From Methanomicrobiales archaeon HGW-Methanomicrobiales-2 (lineage in GTDB: Archaea > Halobacteriota > Methanomicrobia > Methanomicrobiales > Methanoculleaceae), in assembly GCA_002839645.1 (NCBI GenBank), contig PGYL01000006.1:1-64000 (forward strand): 64,000 nucleotides of DNA, in the 5' to 3' direction. Shown here piece after piece: positions 42,789 to 50,593 of this stretch. Under the pieces are notes generated by a model, which ran no database searches, had not been told where the DNA came from, and was given only the letters and a program-made list of their open reading frames with translations. Within the stretch, counting starts at the first letter, position 1, and every line of letters begins with the position of its first letter. The translations under genes were made by a program, and so were the position numbers.

Positions 42789-43391
42789 ATGACTTCGCTC
42801 ACGCCCCCGCTGGTCGTCAAGGTGGGTGGAAGCCTCTTTGACCGGGTCGTGCCCCTGCTCGCGGTCTTCCGGGAGGTCGGGCGCCCGGTGCTGATCGTGC
42901 CCGGCGGCGGGAAGTTCGCTGACCTCGTCCGGCGCCTCGCCGTCTCCGACACCGCCGGCCACTGGATGGCGATCGCCGGCATGGAGCAGTTTTCGTGGTA
43001 CATCGCCTCGCACGACGTCCCGGCGGTCTCCACTCTCACGCTTCCTGCGGAGGTGACGGTCCTCCTCCCCTACTGTGCCCTGCGGCGGGCCGACCCCCTC
43101 CCCCACTCCTGGAACGTCACCTCCGACACCATCGCCGCCTGGGTCGCGAAAGAACTCTCGCTCGACCTCCTTCTCCTCAAATCGGTCGACGGCATCCGCC
43201 ACCACAGGAAACTCCTCTCACGGGTTGAGGACCCCTCTCTCACCCCCGACGAGGTCGATCCTGCGTTCATCAGGTTCGTCTTCGAGCACAATCTGCGGGC
43301 CCGGGTAGTCAACGGGAGGCACGACGACCGGGTCCGCCAGGCACTCCGGGACGAGGCGGTCATCGGGACTCTTGTTGATCCGAGATTTTAA
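42789..43391 (+). CDS. mfnE: Amino-acid-kinase family MfnE-like protein
   Basis: A 200-residue amino-acid kinase-fold protein. It has VVKVGGSLF, IVPGGGKFADLVRRL, an AGHWMAIAGMEQF segment, HSWNVTSDTIAAWVAKEL, VDGI and a closing ARVVNGRHDDRVRQAL. This matches MfnE, the [5-(aminomethyl)furan-3-yl]methyl phosphate kinase of methanofuran synthesis. Methanofuran is the first C1 carrier in methanogenesis from CO2, so this supports the host assignment. Confidence 0.85.
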   Translation: MTSLTPPLVVKVGGSLFDRVVPLLAVFREVGRPVLIVPGGGKFADLVRRLAVSDTAGHWMAIAGMEQFSWYIASHDVPAVSTLTLPAEVTVLLPYCALRRADPLPHSWNVTSDTIAAWVAKELSLDLLLLKSVDGIRHHRKLLSRVEDPSLTPDEVDPAFIRFVFEHNLRARVVNGRHDDRVRQALRDEAVIGTLVDPRF

Positions 43392-43436
43392 TTGCTGCAG
43401 AGACGATATGATAGGTTAACATTCGAGGAAATAACG

Positions 43437-43601
43437 ATGACAGCAAGAGATCGATGTACCTCCTGCAACGCCACGCTGGCCGAGGAAGGCTCCACCTGGT
43501 TCCCGTGCCCCGTATGTGCGCACGAGATCAACAGGTGCTACCGGTGCAGGGAACAGAGCATAGCATATACATGTCCGAAGTGTGGGTTCCGGGGGCCATA
43601 A
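43437..43601 (+). CDS. Small zinc-ribbon RNA-binding protein
   Basis: A 54-residue protein with four CxxC knuckles: CTSCNATL, CPVCAHEI, CYRCREQ and CPKCGF. This is the archaeal zinc-ribbon family that is regularly found upstream of aEF-1beta. GAGGAAATAACG precedes the ATG, a good Shine-Dalgarno. The elongation factor gene follows three bases downstream. It is predicted to bind RNA. Confidence 0.9.
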   Translation: MTARDRCTSCNATLAEEGSTWFPCPVCAHEINRCYRCREQSIAYTCPKCGFRGP

Positions 43602-43604
43602 CCG

Positions 43605-43859
43605 ATGGGAAACGTAGCCATCATTGTAAAGATAATGCCCGAATCCCCCGATGTCGACCGTGAAGCACTCAAAGCCGCCGTCAAGGCGGCCGTCCCGGTC
43701 GACGATATCAGAGAAGAGCCGATTGGCTTCGGTCTCGTGGCACTGAAAGCCGCCATCGTCGTCCCCGACAAAGCGGGGGCTCCCGATGAGATCGAAGCAG
43801 CGCTCCAGAAGCTTGAAGGCGTCGGAAGCGCTGAGATCATCGAATCCACTCTCATATAA
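43605..43859 (+). CDS. ef1b: Translation elongation factor aEF-1beta
   Basis: An 84-residue protein matching archaeal EF-1beta, the nucleotide exchange factor of aEF-1alpha. MGNVAIIVKIMPESPDVDRE at the start, PIGFGLVALKAAIVVPDK in the middle and GVGSAEIIESTLI at the end are typical. Archaeal members are this short. It is in an operon with the zinc-ribbon gene. Confidence 0.95.
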   Translation: MGNVAIIVKIMPESPDVDREALKAAVKAAVPVDDIREEPIGFGLVALKAAIVVPDKAGAPDEIEAALQKLEGVGSAEIIESTLI

Positions 43860-43885
43860 GTGGATTCCCATACCCATTTTCTGCC

Positions 43886-44839
43886 CTAACGAGCCTCTTC
43901 AAGCCGCTCCATCACTTCAGCAGTGATCCTGCGTATCTTTTTGACCGACTCGCGGAATCCGGCGACTTCGTCCTCTTCGAGGTTGAGCGGAACCGGGAAG
44001 ACGCCGTCACGGTTGATGCGGGCGGGCACGCCGATGCAGACATCGCCGATCCCGTGGATTTCGCGTCCTATGTGACTTGAGACGGTGAGGATACGGTTCT
44101 CGTCTCCGAGGATCGTCCGGACGAGCGTTGCAATCGCTTCTCCGGGCCCATAGACTGTAGAGCCCTTATCCCTGATGATCGCCTCGCCGCTCGTTTTGAC
44201 GGTGTCGACCATCTCCTGCACGGGCAGTCCCGAGAAGGTAGGCAGGTTGTTGATCCGGATACCGCCGATCGTTGTCGCCGACCAGAGCGGGACCATGCTA
44301 TCACCGTGCTCGCCGATGATACGGGTATGCACCTCACTGACGTGGACACGGAAGTATCGTGCAATCAGCGACTTCAAGCGCATCGAGTCGAGGTGCGTCC
44401 CGAGGCCGAAGACATGCCTTGACTGGAACCCCGAATACTTCAGGGCGACGGCGGTGATGACGTCGACGGGATTTGTCACGAGAAAGAGGATAGCATCGGG
44501 CGAAGACTGGCCGATCGTCTCGGCGGTCTCGGCGATGAGTTTCGCGTTCTCGAAGGCGAGGTCGTTTCGGTCCTGGCCGAGCTGACGGGGCACTCCCGCT
44601 GTACAGATGATAATATCCGAGTCTTTTGTATCCGCGAGATCGGTGCTGTACGAGAGCCGGATGTCGGTACCTCGGGCAGCAAATGAATCGGAAAGGTCAC
44701 GGCAGCAGCCCGCGAGAAAATTTTCACGCCCGGGTCTCCCGACGAGCAGCATGTCGCTGACGTACGGGATCTCGGATATGGTGTGGGCCGCAAATATGCC
44801 GACGTTCCCTGTAGCCCCAAGAATCGTTACTTTTGCCAT
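43886..44839 (-). CDS. mdh: Malate/lactate dehydrogenase
   Basis: A 317-residue NAD(P)-dependent dehydrogenase. The nucleotide-binding loop is TILGATGNVGIFAAHTI, with GATGNVG as in the archaeal MDH-like group. VTNPVDVITAVA and RIIGEHGDSMVPLWSA contain the catalytic histidine, and the substrate-binding arginine region is VGRPGREN-like. It interconverts malate and oxaloacetate most likely, though lactate cannot be excluded. ATG 44839 is right for the family; the frame continues upstream through the SRP RNA gene and that part is not coding. Confidence 0.9.
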   Translation of the reverse strand: MAKVTILGATGNVGIFAAHTISEIPYVSDMLLVGRPGRENFLAGCCRDLSDSFAARGTDIRLSYSTDLADTKDSDIIICTAGVPRQLGQDRNDLAFENAKLIAETAETIGQSSPDAILFLVTNPVDVITAVALKYSGFQSRHVFGLGTHLDSMRLKSLIARYFRVHVSEVHTRIIGEHGDSMVPLWSATTIGGIRINNLPTFSGLPVQEMVDTVKTSGEAIIRDKGSTVYGPGEAIATLVRTILGDENRILTVSSHIGREIHGIGDVCIGVPARINRDGVFPVPLNLEEDEVAGFRESVKKIRRITAEVMERLEEAR

Positions 44840-44852
44840 GGAGATCGCCGTT

Positions 44853-45158
44853 GGGGGCACGTCCTCGGTCGACCATGCGCACAGGCATTCACCACTGCAT
44901 CCCTCCTCCACCCCGCAACCCCATGGGCGCCGAACGTCCACGGTAAGTCTGCTCCCTTCCGGGCCTGAACCGGTACCCGCGGCAAAAGGTCGCCACCCCC
45001 TCCGGGGCTTTGATACCTCTCCGCCGACCTCATGGGACGAGGCTTCTCCGTCGGGACGCAGTGGATCCTGCAGGCCGCTGTGGCCTTCCTCAGACTTCGC
45101 CTCCCGCTAACGGCGGGTTCGGGGAACAGGTGACGCCGAGCCACCCAGGCTAGCCCCC
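44853..45158 (-). ncRNA. Archaeal SRP RNA (7S)
   Basis: About 306 bases on the minus strand. Near the 3' half, CAGGCCCGGAAGGGAGCAG (44949-44969 region) is the near-invariant domain IV loop of signal recognition particle RNA. The 5' end GGGGGC (45158-45153) pairs with GCCCCC at the 3' end (44858-44853), forming helix 1, and the length is normal for archaea. TTTTTATC at about 45182-45189 is a suitably placed TATA box. It binds SRP19 and SRP54 for membrane protein targeting. Ends are set by pairing and could shift by a few bases. Confidence 0.92.
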
Positions 45159-45172
45159 GTATATACTGGGGT

Positions 45173-46198
45173 CTATGGGATAAAAATAGCTCCGCCTACC
45201 GAAGCCCGCCAGGCACTGGTGATCTGCCCGACCTTCCCGGCGTCCGCCTTTTCAAAGAGGTCGAGGGCGGTAAGGTCGATTTCGGCCGGGAGGACGGTCG
45301 GGAGCAGCCGGAGATCGCCCTGGTAGACATGAGCCTCCTGCGTGCCGGCGGCTGTCGCGACCAGGATTGGGTCCCGCGCGACCGGTCGGCGACGGAGATC
45401 GTCGTAGGAACGGTGCATCGTCACCTCCCCGATCCCGAGGAACTCCCGGTTCACCTGGAGGTTGCATGCGGTCCAGTAAGCCGCTGCATACCAGGCGTCG
45501 TTCGCAATCACGCGCGGGACGCCCGCCCGGACGGCGGCAAGGCCGAGGGTGCCGGCGCCGGAGCAGGCGTCAACAAAGGTCCGGGGCCGATGCCGCCCGA
45601 TCTCCCGCTCGAGAGCCAGGATCTTTGGATCGCGGTCCCGGGGAAACTCGATATGCAGGGCCGACTGCTGCTTGTAAACGACGATGGGTCCCGCGCGGGT
45701 GTGAAAGATGTCGGCGCGGACGTCGCAACCCGCGAGCAGGGTGTACGCACCCGGCTCCGCGTCGGTATCTTTGATCCCCGGCGTCGCGGCACCCGTCCGG
45801 ACGACGCCACGGACCTCCGGGACCTCGGCGACCAGACGGGCAGCGGCCCGCTCGCCGACCGAGCGGGAGAGGAGGACGAGCGATCCCGGCGGGAGGTAGG
45901 GGGCTCTGTGCATCGCAGTCCCGGGATGAACGAGCGGCGTCCCGACAGCCGCGAGGGGTTCGGTCCCGACAAGGTCTCCTTCAGCGACCATCACCCGGTA
46001 GATCCGGGCAAAAACCTCGTCGATGAACCGCTTCCCGCAGGAAGGGCAGGGCTCCACGGTATCGATATCGGGCGGTGGGCTCTGCTTGTCATAGACGAGC
46101 CCCATACAGTCGGGACACGGGGCGAAACGCCCGGGAAGTTCCGTGAGGAGTGCGCGGGCGTCCGTGACGCAGTCGTGCCCGCAGACCGGACAATGCAT
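45173..46198 (-). CDS. Zinc-ribbon methyltransferase-like protein
   Basis: A 341-residue protein. The N-terminal 60 residues have two CxxC pairs (MHCPVCGHDC; APCPDCMG; EPCPSCGKRF), a zinc-binding region. The C-terminal half is a Rossmann methyltransferase-like domain: TFVDACSGAGTLGLAAVRAG is motif I, and VIANDAWYAAAYWTACNLQVN is the strand-2 acidic region with a tRNA-methyltransferase flavour. Substrate unknown; RNA is a reasonable guess. It ends 15 bases before the SRP RNA start. Confidence 0.78.
   Translation of the reverse strand: MHCPVCGHDCVTDARALLTELPGRFAPCPDCMGLVYDKQSPPPDIDTVEPCPSCGKRFIDEVFARIYRVMVAEGDLVGTEPLAAVGTPLVHPGTAMHRAPYLPPGSLVLLSRSVGERAAARLVAEVPEVRGVVRTGAATPGIKDTDAEPGAYTLLAGCDVRADIFHTRAGPIVVYKQQSALHIEFPRDRDPKILALEREIGRHRPRTFVDACSGAGTLGLAAVRAGVPRVIANDAWYAAAYWTACNLQVNREFLGIGEVTMHRSYDDLRRRPVARDPILVATAAGTQEAHVYQGDLRLLPTVLPAEIDLTALDLFEKADAGKVGQITSAWRASVGGAIFIP
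45182..45189 (-). promoter_or_regulatory. TATA box of the SRP RNA
   Basis: On the minus strand ATTTTTAT lies 24-31 bases upstream of the predicted 5' end of the SRP RNA. It falls inside the last codons of the upstream methyltransferase gene. Confidence 0.5.
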
Positions 46199-46232
46199 AC
46201 CCGAGGATTGGAGTCCGGGATATATAGGCGTT

Positions 46233-46625
46233 TCATGCCGGTTGCGGTGGGACTAGAAGCCCCTCCCGGAGCCAGCCCCAGGCATCCCGGAGGCGGTTCT
46301 CCGGGAAGTATCGCACGTCGACCCCGGCAAAGCCGACAAAGAGCCCCGGCAGGTGGTTCATCCATTCCCGCCACCGCTCTCCGCCGACTACGGCGATCCG
46401 GTCGACCCTCTCCAGACCTGGCCACTGTTTGAAGGCATCCCAGCCCTCCCCCGGCCTCCAGCTCCGGAAACTCTCGATTTTTAAGAGGATCCGGACGTTC
46501 TCGTGCTCTTCCATCGCTCGCTCGAGCTCGGGGATCAGGATGGTGGCGTAATCGCTCTCACTCAGCTTCCCATCAAACCGGAACCCGAGAACACTTCCTG
46601 AACTTTCCTTCATCCGGTCAAGCAT
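46233..46625 (-). CDS. SpoIIAA-like (STAS/SEC14-type) protein, copy A
   Basis: A 130-residue protein of the SpoIIAA-like family: GFRFDGKLSESDYATILIPEL, NVRILLKIESFRSWRPGEGW, VDRIAVVGGERWREWMNHLP and DVRYFPENRLRDAWGWL. These fold like STAS domains but are thought to bind lipid or small hydrophobic ligands rather than being phosphorylated. A close paralogue lies at 51614, and the DNA is nearly identical over about 70 bases of the middle. The region upstream holds inverted repeats and a gene remnant. Confidence 0.88.
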   Translation of the reverse strand: MLDRMKESSGSVLGFRFDGKLSESDYATILIPELERAMEEHENVRILLKIESFRSWRPGEGWDAFKQWPGLERVDRIAVVGGERWREWMNHLPGLFVGFAGVDVRYFPENRLRDAWGWLREGLLVPPQPA

Positions 46626-46969
46626 GGCTCCCTCTATCTACTTCTGAAGGGAAAAGGCTATGGCTGGCCGGACTATCCGCGGATCCTCTCCGCATCATAC
46701 TCTTCATTTCACCCGCGAACCACCAGCGCCCGCGCCTCTTTCTCTGCGTGAATATACGGCGGTTCGCCGGAGATGTCCACCCCACGGCTGACCCGGGATA
46801 CGTATGCCTCTCTCCTGGTGACGGGAGTCCTTATGGCGATAGCCGGGAAGATGAGCCCGGACCCGGTGCGCTCCGGTGCATGTATCCCGGGTCACCCGGC
46901 AGATACACGCACATATTCTCCTGTGTGAAGGTAGAGGGTACTGCCCCGTTCCAGCAGGGAGTCTCGCGA
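46626..46969. other. Intergenic stretch with a 13-bp inverted repeat
   Basis: No gene is supported here. TGACCCGGGATAC (46791-46803) and its inverse GTATCCCGGGTCA (46882-46894) flank a 78-base spacer containing a GC-rich hairpin-prone segment. An AATATACG at about 46752 could be a TATA box for rightward transcription towards the decayed gene that follows. Confidence 0.5.
46791..46894. repeat. 13-bp inverted repeat pair
   Basis: Exact 13-base arms at 46791-46803 and 46882-46894, with imperfect extension of the arms inward (ATGC-containing). The whole could fold into a large stem-loop or be the ends of a small decayed element. No target-site duplication was identified. Confidence 0.5.
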
Positions 46970-47160
46970 ACGGAACTGAAGATCACGATAGAGATCATCT
47001 TCGCCGTCGCTATCGTCTTCTTAGAGAAACCCCACAACGACAACGGCCTGGCTGATGGCCCCCTTCTTCCTGCCCCCGGTCGGGTTTGTGCTCTACCTGC
47101 TCTCCGGGCAGAACTCTGCCCGGTCAGAGGATGTTCGTCATCGAGGAACGGGTGCTGCTA
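46970..47160 (+). pseudogene. Decayed cardiolipin-synthase-type N-terminus (PLDc_N)
   Basis: Three pieces in successive frames join into a recognisable PLDc_N sequence: TELKITIEIIFAVAIVFLE (from 46970), RNPTTTTAWLMAPFFLPPVG continuing GFVLYLLSGQN (from 47025) and MFVIEERVLLREE (from 47131). In intact proteins FLE-RNPTTTxAWL is continuous and precedes a G-F-x-L-Y-L-x-x-G-Q-N turn, then an RMFxIK segment. The two frameshifts and the end at the ion-channel gene's stop mark it as a truncated pseudogene. The catalytic domain is absent. Confidence 0.7.
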
Positions 47161-49074
47161 CGGGAAGAGTGCCACGATGGCAATGAGCGCCGCAAGATAC
47201 GCCGCCGGGTAGAGCCAGATCATCAACCGGTCGATACGCTCCGCAATCTCCTTCTGTCTCTCCGTTGCCAGCCACTTCAGGTAGAGATTGTAGGCGACGG
47301 TTGCACCGGTGATCACGAAGATGGTGACCAGGATGGCATCAAGGAACGTGAGGTAACCGAGACGCGGCAGGTCCCCGGCGATGGTGAAGTTGAACGCAAT
47401 GAAGAGGAGCAGGTTGGCGCTCGCGACTTCGGCCCGTTTCCCGTAGTCCCTGAGGAGGAACGTGATGTAGGTCAACAGGACGATGATCAGGATCGGTACC
47501 AGGATACGGAAGATGTAGAAGGTCAGGTGGCGGGCCGCCTCGAAGTGGAAAGAGTAGCGGGAGTTCTGGGTGGTGATCGGGGTGCTGCTCACGTTGGTAC
47601 CGTATGCAGTGATGTACCACTCCTCCTCTCCGAGCTGGGTGCCTACGACGGTCTTCTCCGGCCAGGGCTCATAGACATATAGTTCTTCAGGGTAGAGCGA
47701 GTCGATGCGGATGTAGAAATCCTGGGTATCGAACGGGTAGGCCCTGAAGTTGAAGTCCGGGGCCTGCAGGGTCGTCCAGAAGTGCTCGAAGTAGGTGGCG
47801 GTGCCGTTGGGCTGCACCACGACGATCTGGTTCTGTGTCCAGCGCTGCGCCTGCTGGTTGTAGAGTGTGAACTCCGGCCAGCGTGACCCCTCGGCTGCGA
47901 CGAAATCGTCGATGCTCCGGTAGATCTTGACCCGGCAATTGCATTCATCCGGGCTGAACGCCAGGGCGGGGTCGGTCCATTCCATCCAGATGTTGGTCAC
48001 CACGGCGAAATTTTCGCAGACCTGATCCACGCTGGTGATCTGGTCTAGTTCGACGCCGACCTTGACCGGAATGGGCTCCTGCAGGACGGAGCGACCTCCG
48101 GGCGACTCGTTTCCCCCGAGCACGCCGGGGGCGTTCAGGCCGGTTAGCAGGCGGAAGTCTCCTGTCGTGTTGGCTCCGTTCAGCGGGCTGGCGAGCACCT
48201 CCAGCCGGTTGTTGCTGCTGGCGCCGGAGAAGGTGTACTGGAGCGTGGCGCTCGTCGTCCCCGTTGCAGGAGCCACCGCTGCGAGTGGCTTGCCGCCGTA
48301 GTCCCGCAGGACCATCGCCGGGATCAGGTTCCCGGAGGTCGCTTCGATGAAGGCGTAGAAGGTATCGTTCGTTTCTATTGGACTGAGGGTGTAGTAGGTC
48401 GATGTTCTGTTGGCGGAGAGGTTCCCCGTCACCTTCTGGACACCGAGGCGCATCTTCGAAACGGATGCATTCAGGATCGCGATGATGGCTCCGGTCGGTT
48501 CGGCCTGGCCGGCCAGCACCTGCGGGGCGTCGATCCCGATCAGGAGGCGGTAATCCCCGAAGGTCTGCTGGCGTTTTGCCGGAGAGCCGATTACGATCAG
48601 GAGATAGTCGCCGTCGGCGGGAATGCGGTGCTGCAGGGCGGAGTTGTAGGTGCCGTTCGTATCATCGTTCCAGGCGAGGAAGTACCGCCGGGCAGTCTCC
48701 GGGATCACCCTGAGCGGGTCCTCCCCTGCCGCCAGGGAGCGGTTCACGTCGTTTGCGAACTCGGTGCGCACCCGGCCCGGGGTGAGATCCGCGCTCGCTA
48801 CGGCAAGGAACGGGTCCAGGTCTCCTGACGTTCTCTCCGCATAGGCGTACAGGGTCTCTCCCGCCTGCAGGCCGGGGAGATCATAAACGATTGCCTGACC
48901 GGGTTCTATTCTCCCGGAAAGCTCCTGGGCGCCGGCATTATCCTGCATCTGGGCGGCCCCCGTGCCCATCAGTACGCCGAGCAGGAGAGCCAGGAAGAGC
49001 GCTCCCTCTACTGCACGGGCTCGACCGTTCCGGCTTCCCGGTTCCCGCACCGGCCATCCGGTCCGGGCATGCAT
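47158..49074 (-). CDS. Pentameric ligand-gated ion channel homologue with PPC-like domains
   Basis: A 638-residue protein. Signal segment at about 22-41; two tandem PPC-like beta domains at about 50-165 and 200-315; then a Cys-loop-family ligand-binding domain to about 500 with RAYPFDTQDFYIRIDSLYPE, the conserved YPFD turn. Four membrane segments follow: FYIFRILVPILIIVLLTYIT, a pore helix RAEVASANLLLFIAFNFTIA, FLDAILVTIFVITGATVAYN and WLYPAAYLAALIAIVALF. Prokaryotic pLGICs gate cations or anions on ligand binding. GGAG and a TATA box support ATG 49074. The ligand is unknown; PPC domains are unusual in this context. Confidence 0.88.
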   Translation of the reverse strand: MHARTGWPVREPGSRNGRARAVEGALFLALLLGVLMGTGAAQMQDNAGAQELSGRIEPGQAIVYDLPGLQAGETLYAYAERTSGDLDPFLAVASADLTPGRVRTEFANDVNRSLAAGEDPLRVIPETARRYFLAWNDDTNGTYNSALQHRIPADGDYLLIVIGSPAKRQQTFGDYRLLIGIDAPQVLAGQAEPTGAIIAILNASVSKMRLGVQKVTGNLSANRTSTYYTLSPIETNDTFYAFIEATSGNLIPAMVLRDYGGKPLAAVAPATGTTSATLQYTFSGASSNNRLEVLASPLNGANTTGDFRLLTGLNAPGVLGGNESPGGRSVLQEPIPVKVGVELDQITSVDQVCENFAVVTNIWMEWTDPALAFSPDECNCRVKIYRSIDDFVAAEGSRWPEFTLYNQQAQRWTQNQIVVVQPNGTATYFEHFWTTLQAPDFNFRAYPFDTQDFYIRIDSLYPEELYVYEPWPEKTVVGTQLGEEEWYITAYGTNVSSTPITTQNSRYSFHFEAARHLTFYIFRILVPILIIVLLTYITFLLRDYGKRAEVASANLLLFIAFNFTIAGDLPRLGYLTFLDAILVTIFVITGATVAYNLYLKWLATERQKEIAERIDRLMIWLYPAAYLAALIAIVALFP

Positions 49075-49122
49075 CAGGTTCGCTCCGTCAGCAGTCCAAT
49101 CACCTCGTAGACGATATCTATT

Positions 49123-49131
49123 GTATATTTT
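49123..49131 (-). promoter_or_regulatory. TATA box of the ion-channel gene
   Basis: AAATATACA on the minus strand lies about 50 bases before the ATG at 49074, giving a leader near 27 bases. The 12-mer TATATTTTGGGG (plus strand) occurs at 49124-49135 and again at 49181-49192, so a second promoter or a regulator site is possible. Confidence 0.45.
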
Positions 49132-49209
49132 GGGGTTCGATCGCAAATTTCGGTTGATTGCATTACTATTGCCAATATATTATATTTTGGGGGACGTGCG
49201 GTCTATCGG

Positions 49210-50250
49210 TCACCGGGGCGGTTCTCCGGTACTTTCGATATCGTTGGACGGCTCCATCAATACTGCCAGCCACCGCGTCTCTTCCGAGATCGCCAGCATC
49301 GCCTTTACCATCAGGGTCAGGGGAGCACCCAGGAACAGTCCCGGTACGCCGAGCACCAGCGTCCAGGCGAGGACCGAGAGGATGATCACCAGCGGGGAGA
49401 TCCCGAGCGCCTTCTCGGCAGGGTACGGCATGAGTGCCCGGCTGACAAACAGGTCGATGACGAAGATGCCGACCGCGACGGCGAGCGCTCCCGGGAGCCC
49501 GTACTGGAGCCAGGCAAGACTTATCGGGGGCACCGAGGCGATGGGCCGCCCGAAGTAGGGGATGTAGCCGAGTACGACAATGAGGACCGCCCAGAGCACC
49601 GGGGCGTCGATCCCGAGGAGCAGCAGGAGCATCGCCACAGCGATACCGGTGGCAAGGCCGCCCCGGGTGCTGAGGGACGCATATGCAGCCAGATTACTTG
49701 CGGAACGGCTGAGTTCCGCCATGGCGTCGGATCCCAGGCTTCGCACGAGTTTCGAGCGAAAAGAGGCTACCTCCAGGAGCATGAAGACCGTCACGATCAG
49801 GATAACCAGAAAATCGATGGCCAGAACGGAGAGTCCGGCGAGGATCTCCCAGAGTGGCGGGATGAACACGGATCCGTTCGGCGCTTCGAGTGGTTGCACC
49901 GATACCGGAATTCCCCGGCCTGCAAGCCATGACTGCAACTCCTCGAGCTGTGCTTGCAGAAGATCCTGGTAGGCGGGCAGGGCGCTGTCGAGTTCGATCA
50001 GAGACAGGCTGAAGACTGCGACGAGCACCAGGGCAGCCCCGGCGATCGCCCCGATCATCGCCAGCACCGCCCCCAACCGGGGCAGTCCCCGCCCTTCCAG
50101 GCGATGCACGGTCGGCGTGACAATGACCGCCAGGATGAACCCGACGAGCACCGGGTTGACGACCGGGGCGCCGAGGTACATTCCGGTGACGGCGATGGCA
50201 CCGATGACGATAACCCGGGTGAGGGGTGCGAGGCGGAACGGAGCGGTCAT
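49210..50250 (-). CDS. AI-2E family transporter, copy A
   Basis: A 346-residue membrane protein of the AI-2 exporter/UPF0118 family. It has two N-terminal membrane segments, an extracytoplasmic loop (about 100-170), and a cluster of membrane helices. The motif SVPPISLAWLQYGLPGALAVAVG and the end VLGVPGLFLGAPLTLMVKAM are typical. Members export small molecules or act as Na+(Li+)/H+ antiporters; the substrate here is not known. A paralogue is at 54044. ATG 50250 is the family-like start; longer upstream codons look non-coding. Confidence 0.88.
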   Translation of the reverse strand: MTAPFRLAPLTRVIVIGAIAVTGMYLGAPVVNPVLVGFILAVIVTPTVHRLEGRGLPRLGAVLAMIGAIAGAALVLVAVFSLSLIELDSALPAYQDLLQAQLEELQSWLAGRGIPVSVQPLEAPNGSVFIPPLWEILAGLSVLAIDFLVILIVTVFMLLEVASFRSKLVRSLGSDAMAELSRSASNLAAYASLSTRGGLATGIAVAMLLLLLGIDAPVLWAVLIVVLGYIPYFGRPIASVPPISLAWLQYGLPGALAVAVGIFVIDLFVSRALMPYPAEKALGISPLVIILSVLAWTLVLGVPGLFLGAPLTLMVKAMLAISEETRWLAVLMEPSNDIESTGEPPR

Positions 50251-50479
50251 GGTCGTCTCCCTCTCGCAGGCAGGGATGCCGGGCTCCCCCGGAAAGATCC
50301 GCTGTTCTTCTGTCTTCCCATGTCGATCCTCTACACTTCCGTCTCCCCGTTTGCCTCCCTCCTGATTATACTGTCGCCGAGTGCCTCCCTCGAGAACCGC
50401 CCGGGACAACCCGGTGGACACCGTCGGGTCGGTCTCCATAGCCTGGGTGTGAGACAAGCGCGCCGATCAGGGGCCTGAA

Positions 50480-50575
50480 GAAAGGGGATTTGCCTGGTTT
50501 TCTATCTGAATTGCGAGCGAAGAGACCCGGCAGAGGATGTTCGCCATTAAGAAGCGGGAGGGCCGCGGGTCTTGC
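50480..50575 (+). pseudogene. Second short remnant resembling PLDc_N
   Basis: CAGAGGATGTTCG at 50531-50543 matches 47125-47137 exactly, and the reading from ATG 50537, MFAIKKREGRGS, is the same RMFxIKxRE segment of cardiolipin synthases that ends the remnant at 46970. Codons just before (GIC-LVFYL in an adjacent frame) weakly recall the G-F-x-L-Y-L turn. It is too short for certainty and lies just downstream of the PHP gene's stop. Confidence 0.4.
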
Positions 50576-50593
50576 GGGAGAACCGCACCGTCT

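Noticed and set aside
44840-44941. Upstream extension of the malate/lactate dehydrogenase frame to 44941
   Set aside because: The extension lies in the SRP RNA gene and the family N-terminus (MAKVTILGATGNVG) starts at 44839.
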